Shown here: one piece after another, positions 1 to 6,985 of the stretch
Numbering within the stretch: the stretch's first letter is position 1
Layout: every line of letters starts with the position of its first letter
The notes under the pieces: model-generated
Told to the model about the DNA's origin: nothing
The model's database searches: none
What the model saw: only the letters and a program-made list of their open reading frames with translations
Made by a program: the position numbers and the translations under genes
Assembly (NCBI GenBank): GCA_018401435.1
Contig: JAGYJW010000012.1
Location: 94,284 to 158,283 of the forward strand
Source of the DNA: Deltaproteobacteria bacterium
GTDB lineage: Bacteria; Myxococcota_A; UBA796; UBA2385
Direction: 5' to 3'
Length of the DNA stretch: 64,000 bases

Positions 1-1
1 C

Positions 2-304
2 AAGAAGACCGGTGCCGGCAAGACCAAGCGCACGGTGCTCAAGCCCAAGGGCGCCCCCAAGGCCGCCAAGACCCCGGCGGCCGAGGTCGACACCCGGCGC
101 GAGGCCTGGATCGAAGAAGACGCCTTGTCCCGTCTGGCCAACTACGGCTCGCGGGGCCTCAAGGAGTCCATCGTGGTCGCCGGCGCCCGGCACCGCTCCC
201 CGTGGAGCGACCTGACCGAGGCCGAGGTGCTGACCACCCTGCGGCGCATGAAGCGCGAGAGCAAGGTGCGCTTCTCTGCCGGCCGGTGGATGGTCTCGAC
301 CTGA
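2..304 (+). CDS. Basic hypothetical protein, 5' end outside window
   Basis: The reading frame is open from the left edge to a TGA at 302-304, so only the last 100 residues are seen. The first ~30 visible residues are rich in Lys, Ala and Pro, like a disordered DNA- or RNA-binding tail. The remaining ~60 residues form a compact mixed region containing a Trp and ending in a basic segment, which could be a small helical or winged-helix fold. I do not recognise the family and assign no function. A GTG at 35 is in frame but is probably internal, because the Lys/Ala-rich stretch continues upstream of it. Confidence 0.6.
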   Translation, partial: KKTGAGKTKRTVLKPKGAPKAAKTPAAEVDTRREAWIEEDALSRLANYGSRGLKESIVVAGARHRSPWSDLTEAEVLTTLRRMKRESKVRFSAGRWMVST

Positions 305-452
305 AGCCGGCTGCGGGCCTGCACTCCGGAAGGGGGGCAGGTCCCGGCGCGACAGCGGGCAGCGCAATGTCGGGTTTCACGGCCTTGCCACCGGGCTGTC
401 ACCCCTTCCTTCCAGGGACCGGCTATGAGCCGCGCCCATCCCTGGAGGAAAT

Positions 453-1952
453 ATGAAGTCTCGCGCCCTCGTCGTCCTGTTCCTGGCCAGCGGCCTGTCC
501 CTCAGCGCCTGCGGCGACAAGTCCGACGACACCGGCTCGGGTGACGGTGACGCCGACACGGACACCGACTCGGATACCGACACCGATACGGACACCGATA
601 CGGACACCGATACGGACACGGACACGGACACCGACACGGACACGGACACCGATACGGACACCGACACCGATACGGACACCGACACCGACACCGACACGGA
701 CACGGACACCGATACGGACACCGACACCGACCCGCCCACCGCCATCTACAATATGCAGAGCGGCGTGACCGTGGACGGCGACCCCGTTGTCATCGAGGGC
801 ATCGTGGCCTCCCCCATGAGCACCAACTCGGTGGGCACGGGCTTTGTGGTGCTGGACGGCAACGGCGGCATGTATAGCGGCGTCTGGGTCTTTGCCGACG
901 GCCTCTACGACGCCGACGTGGGCGTGGTCGAAGGCGATGTGGTGCAGATCTCGGGCACCCACACCGAATATGCCAGCTTCGAAGGCGACGACACGGTCAC
1001 CGAGCTGCTCTACACCGCCACCACCGACGTGACCGCCAGCACCGCGGCCATCAGCCTGCCCATGCCCACCTCCCTGACCACGGCAGATCTCAGCGACCCC
1101 GCGACGGCCGAGGCCTACGAGGGCAGCCTGATCACCGTGCACAACGGCGCGCCCCTGACCGTGACCAACGCCGATCTGGGCTTCGGCGAGTGGTCGGTGG
1201 ATGACGGCTTCGTCATCGACGACGCCTTCACCGACTTCAACGACAGCGGCGACGCGGTGCTGGTGGGTGCCACCTTCGACAGCATCACCGGCATCCTGCA
1301 CTACGGCTATGGCGCCTACAAGCTGCTTCCCCGTACCGCCGCCGACTTCAGCGGCTATGTCGCGCCCCCCTGTCCCGGCGACAAGTGCGTGGGTGACCTG
1401 GTGGCCGGCGATCTCATCATCTCCGAGGTGATGAACGACGTGCTGACCGGCGACTCCGAGGACTACTGCGAGTGGATCGAGATCTTCAACAATACCTCGG
1501 GCTCGGTGGACATCAGCGGCCTGGTGGTGGGGGACGACGACAGCAGCGCCAGCTGGGGCAGCGTGTCCAGCAGCTTCGTGCTGGCTTCGGGTGACTACGC
1601 GGTCATGGCCAAGAAGAACGCGACGGACTGGGCCGCCAACTGCCCCTTCATGTCCGTGGACATGGTGCCCGACGTCTTCTTCGGCGGGAATATGAGCCTC
1701 AGCAATAGCGGCGACATCCTCTATGTCTTCGCGCCCACCGACCTGGTCAACCCCATCGATGGCACCGGCATCGCCCTGGACAGCAATGTGCCCGGCACCA
1801 GCATCCAGGTGGACGTCTCGCTGCTGTCGGTGGGCATGGCCGCCACCGACAACGACGTGACCGGCGCCTGGTGCAACAGCACCACCAGCTTCGGCGCCAA
1901 CGGCCAGTACGGCACCCCCGGCGACGCCAACGACAGCTGCGTCGCGCGCTGA
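453..1952 (+). CDS. Secreted lipoprotein with Asp-Thr repeat and lamin-tail-like C-terminus
   Basis: This 499-residue protein starts at an ATG preceded by a strong GGAGG. It has a lipoprotein signal peptide (hydrophobic residues 6-18, lipobox LSAC with Cys20), so it should be lipid-anchored. Residues ~35-93 are almost pure Asp-Thr/Asp-Ser, a flexible, very acidic linker that probably binds divalent cations. Residues ~97-300 look like a beta-rich domain. The last ~180 residues, with an EDYCEWIEIFN segment and a Cys near the end, resemble a lamin-tail domain as found in many bacterial surface proteins. It stands alone and a terminator hairpin follows. Surface display is inferred; the specific role is unknown. 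Confidence 0.85.
   Translation: MKSRALVVLFLASGLSLSACGDKSDDTGSGDGDADTDTDSDTDTDTDTDTDTDTDTDTDTDTDTDTDTDTDTDTDTDTDTDTDTDTDTDTDTDPPTAIYNMQSGVTVDGDPVVIEGIVASPMSTNSVGTGFVVLDGNGGMYSGVWVFADGLYDADVGVVEGDVVQISGTHTEYASFEGDDTVTELLYTATTDVTASTAAISLPMPTSLTTADLSDPATAEAYEGSLITVHNGAPLTVTNADLGFGEWSVDDGFVIDDAFTDFNDSGDAVLVGATFDSITGILHYGYGAYKLLPRTAADFSGYVAPPCPGDKCVGDLVAGDLIISEVMNDVLTGDSEDYCEWIEIFNNTSGSVDISGLVVGDDDSSASWGSVSSSFVLASGDYAVMAKKNATDWAANCPFMSVDMVPDVFFGGNMSLSNSGDILYVFAPTDLVNPIDGTGIALDSNVPGTSIQVDVSLLSVGMAATDNDVTGAWCNSTTSFGANGQYGTPGDANDSCVAR
555..731 (+). repeat. In-frame hexanucleotide tandem repeat (Asp-Thr codons)
   Basis: About 29 copies of a six-base unit alternate between GACACC, GACACG and GATACG/GATACC. 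They encode the Asp-Thr run of the surrounding lipoprotein gene. Because the unit is a multiple of three, gain or loss of copies changes linker length without breaking the frame. The mixture of synonymous codons suggests the tract is old rather than a very recent expansion. Confidence 0.9.
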
Positions 1953-1973
1953 TTCCGGTCGGTCCCTTGAACC

Positions 1974-2010
1974 CGCGGCCCCGATCGCTCCTGAAGCGGT
2001 CGGGGCCGCG
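1974..2010. terminator. Long hairpin between convergent genes
   Basis: A 16-bp stem (one G-U pair) with a five-base loop CCTGA lies between the stop of the lipoprotein gene and the stop of the BolA-family gene on the other strand. It has no T-run, but its position and near-perfect symmetry fit a bidirectional terminator. Confidence 0.7.
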
Positions 2011-2015
2011 CTGCG

Positions 2016-2276
2016 TCAGGCCCCGGCTTCTTCGGGGGTCTGGCAGACCATGCGGTCCACCGCGTGCATGGGCGCGTCCGCGCCGGCCATCAGCGGGGTG
2101 ATGGCCGCATAGACCAGGCGCTGGCGGGCCAGCAGGCGCTTGCCGGCAAAGGCCGAGGAGATCACGTGGACCTCGAAGTGGCCGCCGCCGCCGCTCACCT
2201 GGGCCGTCGCGTCGGGCAGGGCGGCGAGGATGGCCTGTCGGGCCTGTTCGGTCAGGGGCAGCGTGGGATCCGTCAT
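2016..2276 (-). CDS. bolA: BolA/IbaG-family protein
   Basis: This 86-residue protein matches the BolA family over its whole length: the HFEVHVISSAFAGK core, the RQRLVYAA helix, and a terminal HA-(x)n-TPEE segment. BolA proteins pair with monothiol glutaredoxins to handle Fe-S clusters, and BolA of enterobacteria also affects cell shape and biofilm genes. IbaG is an equally possible subfamily assignment. The ATG is at 2274-2276. The gene sits 30 bp downstream of the broken VRR-NUC gene on the same strand, so the two may have been co-transcribed. Its frame is intact, unlike its neighbour. Confidence 0.88.
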   Translation of the reverse strand: MTDPTLPLTEQARQAILAALPDATAQVSGGGGHFEVHVISSAFAGKRLLARQRLVYAAITPLMAGADAPMHAVDRMVCQTPEEAGA

Positions 2277-2306
2277 GGGGCACCGGGGCGAGGATGGATG
2301 GGGCGG

Positions 2307-4045
2307 CTAACCTGACGCTCGGACCCGCCAAAGCTCGGTGGGGACCTCGGCCTGCAGCAGCCGGTGCAGCCACACCCGCTGGGCGTCCGAGAGCGGGTCG
2401 CCGGGCCCCTTGACCTCGATCAACAGCAGGCCCTCCCTCAGCCGACCGGGGCGGGCCTCGGCCAGCTTCAAGGCGGGGCCCGGCAGCAACACCAGATCGG
2501 GCATGCCCCGAGCGGCGGCCCCCAGTCCTCGCAGAAGACGTGCAAGACGGCGGCCAGGGCCGGACCTGGCAGGGCGGCCACCACCGCCTGCAGCGCGTCG
2601 GGGCCCACGCGGTCCCAGCGCGCCCCCACGATGGCCTCGCCCAGGTGCGCGTCCAGGGCGGCGTCCAGCAAGGCAGGGGCGGCACCGCCGCGGATGCGTC
2701 CGAGCAGCCCTTGGATGAGGGGCTGGCGGCGGCGCAAGAAGCCAGGCGTGCGCAGGTCGAGGGGGCCGCTGAGCAGGGCGGTGGGCAACATGCCCGGCAC
2801 GGGGGCAAAGAGGGCCGGGCGCATGAGCAGCGCAAAGAGGGTGGTCCAAAGCGATGTTTCGACGTGAAGGGCCCTGCGTCCGCAAGCCGAGAGGGCGGCC
2901 ATGATCGCGGGCTCCACGGGCAGATCGGCCCCCTCCACCTGGTAGTGCGGTCGGCGGCCATCGCCGGGGGCGGCGGGCAGGCTGATCCAGCGCTCGGGCG
3001 CGCTGCGCAGGGGGAGGGGGCGAAGGGCACCCGCGCCCGTCGGGCCAGCCGCCGCCCCGTGCGCTCAGGGGCCGCAAGCGGGGTCGGCCTGCACGGCCTC
3101 CAGGGGCAGGGCCAGGCCTTCGGCGCGAGACCCGGGCGCCGGCGCCCAGGGACCCCAGGGCCTCAAGCAGAGGGCCAGGCGCAGGCGGGCGGGCGGCATC
3201 GGCAGCGCGTCCGCGGCGATGAGCCCGATAGACCCCGGCGGCCGCGTCGGGGCGCCGGGCCCGCTCCAGCTGGGAGGCCGCCCCCAGCGCCAGGGCCTCG
3301 TCGAAGCGGCGCCCGCTGAAGCGCCGCCGCAAGGGGTCGGGCGGCGGCGTCTGCGCGATGCGGATGAGGTGTCCGGCGCGTCGCAAGCTGGGCCTCGGCG
3401 TCCAGATCGCGGCGGGCGACCCCTGCTCATAGGCCAGCAGGGCGCGCCGATGGGGGAAGAGGCCCCGCGCCGCCGGTGGGTGTGAGGAAAGCGCACCAGC
3501 CCCAGCCGGGCGACGACCAGTCGGCTGAGATCGCCGTGGTGGTCGCTCAAGGCCAGGCGCAGCAGCCGCCGCATCAGCCCTCGGTGGCGCAGCAGCAGCC
3601 AGGGCTGCTGGCGCACCGCGCCGCCGCCGGCCTCGGCCAGGCGCGCGACCAGGTCGGCCTTGGCTCCTGTGCTGGGCAGCCCGAGGGCCCGCAAGGCGAC
3701 GCGGATCTCCGCCGCCGTCTGCCGCTGGAGCAGGCGGGTGGTGGGCAGCAGCCGCTCCGCCGCCCAGGCCAGACCCGCCGCCACGAGCTGGGCGCTGGCC
3801 AGCCCGATCTCGGGGATCTCGGGGTAGTGCAGGTCGCCCAGGGGGAAGGGGCCGGGCTGTCGGGCGAGCAGCCGGGCATAGAGGGCTCGCGCCGGCTCGG
3901 GAAGCGCGAAGAAGCTCTCCATAAGCATGTTTTCGCCTGCTGTCAGCAAGGCGCCGTCCCGGGCCAGGGCCAGGCGCAGGGCCGCCATCAGGTCGGCCTG
4001 GGGCAGCCGGTGCGGATCGTCGGTGGGGTCGGGGTCGGGGTCCAT
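2307..4045 (-). pseudogene. VRR-NUC (FAN1-like) nuclease, multiply frameshifted
   Basis: The region spans ~579 codons, the length of an intact bacterial VRR-NUC protein, but no single frame reads through. From ATG 4045 the first frame gives a SAP-like part (LGLPSTGAKADLVARL). It then switches frame near 3478, again near 3225, meets a TGA at 3065-3067 that two compensating shifts would bypass, and switches near 2525. The final frame holds the catalytic VRR-NUC end (GMPDLVLL, LIEVKGPGD, LSDAQRVWL). Each break is repaired by one base in a C or G run. FAN1-type enzymes are structure-specific DNA-repair nucleases. The breaks may be consensus errors or real decay. Confidence 0.75.
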
Positions 4046-4417
4046 CGCGATGGACCGGATAGCAGGACCGCGCAGCCCCCGCCGGTCCTGTGCGACACCC
4101 GACTCCTCCCCTACCGCGGCAGTGGCGCCTTTCGCCGCATCGGGGCGGTGGCCTGGCATCCCCCGGCCCAGGTGAGCCATGTGGGCGCCATGGGCCTGCG
4201 GGTGGGCTGCTCGCCGCTCTTGCCGCTGGCCCGCGGGATCCGCCAGCTCCTGCAGCAGCCCGATCGGCTGGACCCACAGGCGGACCTCAGGTCTCCGGTT
4301 CCTGGATCGCCGGCGCCGGGCTGCGCTCCTTCACCAGGATACGCAGGGCCCCTCGGCTGGGCATCACGGCTTCGGCCGAGGCCACCTGCCGCGGGTCCTC
4401 GGGCCAGCGCCCGGCTG

Positions 4418-4792
4418 CTACGGCCACGCGCGCAGCAATGCGCTGAGCTGGGCCCCGGGGGGCGCCCGCGAGGCCAGGTCATCACAAAGCCGCGCCAGAC
4501 CCGCCGCGTCGGCGCTGGCCGGGCCCCGGCTGAGGTTCCAGACCACCGCCGCAATGCCGACCGCCTGTGTCCAGCTCTGCGGGTCCATCTGCGCGTCGGG
4601 TGGCAGCAGCGGGGTGGCGATCTCCCGCAGGATGCTGGCCAGGGCGCGTCCAGCGGGCCGGCCCGAGGGCAGGCGCTCCACTCCATGGCAGCGTCCAAAG
4701 GGCAGGCCGCTGCCGCAAGAGCAGCGGTCGTCGGCCATACGCCTCCAGTGGCCATCGTCCATGGGCAAGGCGCCTGGTCGGCCATCCCGCAT
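4418..4792 (-). CDS. SEC-C motif protein, probably frameshifted near its end
   Basis: An AAAAGGAG sits 7 bases before ATG 4792. Residues ~24-34 form the zinc-binding SEC-C motif (CSCGSG...CHG), as at the C-terminus of SecA and in many small YecA/YchJ-like proteins. The frame stops at 4418-4420. One extra G near 4427 would join a coding-like frame (RWPEDPRQVASAEAV, then RILVKERSPAPAIQEPE) ending at 4287-4289, giving ~169 residues. The 241 bases between 4287 and the VRR-NUC start have no convincing gene. The function is unknown; metal binding is the only firm prediction. Confidence 0.65.
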   Translation of the reverse strand: MRDGRPGALPMDDGHWRRMADDRCSCGSGLPFGRCHGVERLPSGRPAGRALASILREIATPLLPPDAQMDPQSWTQAVGIAAVVWNLSRGPASADAAGLARLCDDLASRAPPGAQLSALLRAWP

Positions 4793-4851
4793 CGCTGAAC
4801 TCCTTTTCGGAGCGCCAGTGTAGCGGCTGTCTGCGACAGCTGCCCGGTGGG

Positions 4852-4884
4852 TCCCCCCCCCTCATCCGGTGGATGAAAGGGGGG
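4852..4884 (-). terminator. Hairpin just downstream of tRNA-Leu
   Basis: A C-run and a G-run flank an inner CATCC-ACC-GGATG stem directly beyond the tRNA 3' end on the minus strand. It is a strong hairpin without a T-tract and probably ends tRNA transcription. Confidence 0.5.
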
Positions 4885-4967
4885 TAGGGGCGGTGGGAAT
4901 CGAACCCACACAGCCTTGCGGCCAGCGGATTTTGAATCCGCCGCGTCTACCATTCCGCCACGCCCCC
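4885..4967 (-). tRNA. tRNA-Leu (anticodon CAA)
   Basis: Read on the minus strand, the RNA starts GGGGGCG and pairs with CGCCCCT (G1-U72 at the end). The anticodon arm has a GCGGA/TCCGC stem around the loop TTCAAAA, giving anticodon CAA, which reads UUG. A long variable arm (class II, typical of Leu) and a GTGGG-TTCGATT-CCCAC T-arm are present. The discriminator is A at 4885, and no CCA is encoded, so CCA must be added after transcription. Confidence 0.95.
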
Positions 4968-4981
4968 ATCGGGCGGGGCCG

Positions 4982-5009
4982 TCCTATCGCAGAGCCGGCC
5001 GGGCATCAA
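4982..5009 (-). promoter_or_regulatory. Candidate promoter of tRNA-Leu
   Basis: On the minus strand TTGATG lies 16 bases before ATAGGA, with the mature tRNA beginning about 14 bases further on. The match to sigma-70 boxes is partial, so this is a weak call resting mainly on position. Confidence 0.3.
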
Positions 5010-5096
5010 TGCTGCCTGTTGGCAAAAGGTTGACCCTGGTGGATGCCGCCTGGAAGATGGGGGAGTACCATCGGCTTTGCTATGGAGGTCGCAGTG

Positions 5097-5975
5097 ATGA
5101 TCGGTCTGTCCGCGCGTTCCGCCGCCCTGCTGGGCGCTCTCTCGATCGGCGCCTTGGGTGCCGGCTGCCAGACCGACAAGGACGATGCCGAGCAGACGGG
5201 CGGAGGGCCCGACGCCGACGCCCGCTTGCTCACCGACGTCTACTCCTGGGAGTGCATCGACTACGAGGCTGAAGATCCCTACTACCAGGGCGTCTTCGCC
5301 CAGGTGATCAGCCTGCAGTTCGCCCCGGATGCCTTGCCGTCCATGCGCCTGCCCTCTCCCGGCGGCTGCACGGCGCAGCTCAATATGTTCCCGGAAAACG
5401 CCGGCAGCCTGGGCACGGCCATCCCCGATCTCAGCGGGGATGTGCGCTGGGAGACCGATGTGGACGATGGCGTCTTCTCGGAGCGCAGCGCGGGCTTCTA
5501 CAAGGACGACGTCTTCGAGGACAACCGCACCTGCAACAGCATCAACAATGTGCTGCTGGGCGGCACCCGCCTCGTGAACGCCGGCGCGCTGGATGGCGTA
5601 GGCACCCCCAACCCCGAAGACATCCCCAGCGTGGACTTCAGCGGCCTCAGCTACAACGACAGCACCGGCGTGCAGACCATCGAATGGGGGGATGCGGTCA
5701 CGGCCAGCTGGGAGGCCCACGACTGGGATCAGGTCTGGGTTCAGGTCCGCCGCGAGCGCGAAGGCGTGGCCTGGGAGTCGGTGACCTGCAACGCCACCGG
5801 CCTGGACAGCTTCAGCCTGGGCGACGACGTGTGGGGACAGCTCGACGAGACCCTGGATGTCGAGCAGAACCAGCTCTATGTCGGATTTCAACGCAGCGAA
5901 GAGGTCATCACCGCCGACGGCTACAAGGTCGAGGCCACCATCCGCGCGATGGCCGTGGCCCTGGTGCAGGACTGA
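5097..5975 (+). CDS. Secreted lipoprotein of unknown function
   Basis: From ATG 5097 (preceded by GGAGG) the product is 292 residues. Residues 1-24 form a lipoprotein signal peptide with lipobox LGAGC (Cys24). The mature part starts with a short Asp-rich linker and continues as an acidic, Trp- and Tyr-rich, probably all-beta domain with several Cys (WECIDYE, GGCTAQ, NRTCNSI, VTCNATG) that could form disulfides. The segment ending WGDAVTASWEAHDWDQVWVQ resembles a beta-sandwich strand pair. I recognise no family. A longer frame opens at 5043 but would place ~18 non-signal residues first. GTG 5094 is an alternative start. Confidence 0.75.
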   Translation: MIGLSARSAALLGALSIGALGAGCQTDKDDAEQTGGGPDADARLLTDVYSWECIDYEAEDPYYQGVFAQVISLQFAPDALPSMRLPSPGGCTAQLNMFPENAGSLGTAIPDLSGDVRWETDVDDGVFSERSAGFYKDDVFEDNRTCNSINNVLLGGTRLVNAGALDGVGTPNPEDIPSVDFSGLSYNDSTGVQTIEWGDAVTASWEAHDWDQVWVQVRREREGVAWESVTCNATGLDSFSLGDDVWGQLDETLDVEQNQLYVGFQRSEEVITADGYKVEATIRAMAVALVQD

Positions 5976-6053
5976 GCCCACGGGTGACAGGCGACCCCTG
6001 GCGGACTACATTCCGGCGTCGTTCTCGGCGGATTCCGACTCCAGGCAGACCTC

Positions 6054-6835
6054 ATGACGATTCCGGCCGTGCTGGTGGTGGACCCCAACCCAGCGACCCA
6101 CCGACGGGTCGCTGAGGCCTTTGACGGCTCCGGCTGGACCTTGCTGACGGCGCGGGATGCCCGCGAGGCCGAAGAGCACTTCGCCGCCCCGGTGCGGGTG
6201 CTGCTGGCCTCGGCCTCCTTGCCGGGCGGCAATGGCTACGAGCTGGCCCGCAGCTTGCGCGACCGCCAGCCCCAGGCCACCGTCCTGCTGATGACGGGTG
6301 GCTACGAGATCTACAACGCCGCTCGGGCCGAGGCGGCTGAGGTGACCGGCCACCTCGCCAAGCCCTTCAGCGCCGAGGGCCTGCGGCGCCTCATCGAGGA
6401 GACCGTCGGTCCCTTCGACGCCGATCTGGCCTTTGAAGCCCTCTCGGGCCATGCGCTGCTCTCGGCTTTGGACGAGGAGCTCGCGGCTCCCGCCCCAGGC
6501 CCCGCCCCAGGCCCCGCGCCTGCGCCCGCGCCGCGCGCCGCCCGGCGCCCTCGCTGGCATCCGAGCGGGTCGCGACCATCCTTCCCCGTGACTACAAAGA
6601 GCTGCCGCTGGTTGCCGTGGACCCCGACGTGGTGGGACCGGCCCTGGAGCGTGCGGTGATGGAGGTGCTCCCAGAAGTCGTGGAGGCTGTCCTGCGCCAG
6701 GCGCTGGTCAGCTCCCCCGCCTTCCGGGATCTCGTTTCGGTGGCGGTGGAAGAGGCGGTGCGCAACCAGCTCCCCGCCATCGCAGCCCGGGTCGTCGAGG
6801 CCCGCCTCGCCGAGATCGAGTCCAGCTCGGACTAG
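6054..6835 (+). CDS. Pseudo-receiver (response-regulator-like) protein, frame changes in linker
   Basis: Residues 1-125 are a CheY-like receiver domain: acidic Asp10 (VLVVDPNP), the switch Thr (LLMTGG) and the Lys (HLAKPF) are present. The phospho-acceptor position, normally Asp in the D-x-x-L-P pattern, is Ser53 (ASASLPGG), so phosphorylation at the usual site is not possible. An Ala-Pro linker (~6480-6550) follows. The first frame then runs out to 6659 as low-quality Arg/Trp-rich sequence, while another frame gives a convincing ~95-residue C-terminal helical domain (SERVATILPRDYKELPLVAV ... to TAG 6833). One missing base in the linker explains it. The C-terminal domain is unassigned. Confidence 0.65.
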
Positions 6836-6985
6836 TTCAGCAGCGCGCAAGTCGCGCACCGTTGAACAAGTCCGATGCAGGCGGGGGCCTTGCCCCGCAC
6901 CGGCCCCCTGGCCCTCGACCCGTCCTGCACTCGGTGGCCCTTGGGGCCGCCCCTCCCCGATATTCCCCTCTGGAAAGACCCCGCC

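Noticed and set aside
555..731. Repeat tract as a possible CRISPR array
   Set aside because: The unit is six bases with no spacers, and it is in frame in a clear lipoprotein gene.
423..1301. Minus-strand frames with long Val-Gly-Val-Arg or Val-Ser repeats
   Set aside because: They are the reverse reading of the Asp-Thr hexanucleotide repeat and have no start context or signal.
4046..4286. A separate small gene between the SEC-C and VRR-NUC genes
   Set aside because: Each frame gives short, Arg/Pro-rich or stop-ridden sequence; no start with RBS and no recognisable motif.
6881..6898. Hairpin before valS as a T-box or attenuator
   Set aside because: There is no T-box sequence, specifier stem or T-run; it is a short GC hairpin of the kind expected in this GC-rich DNA.
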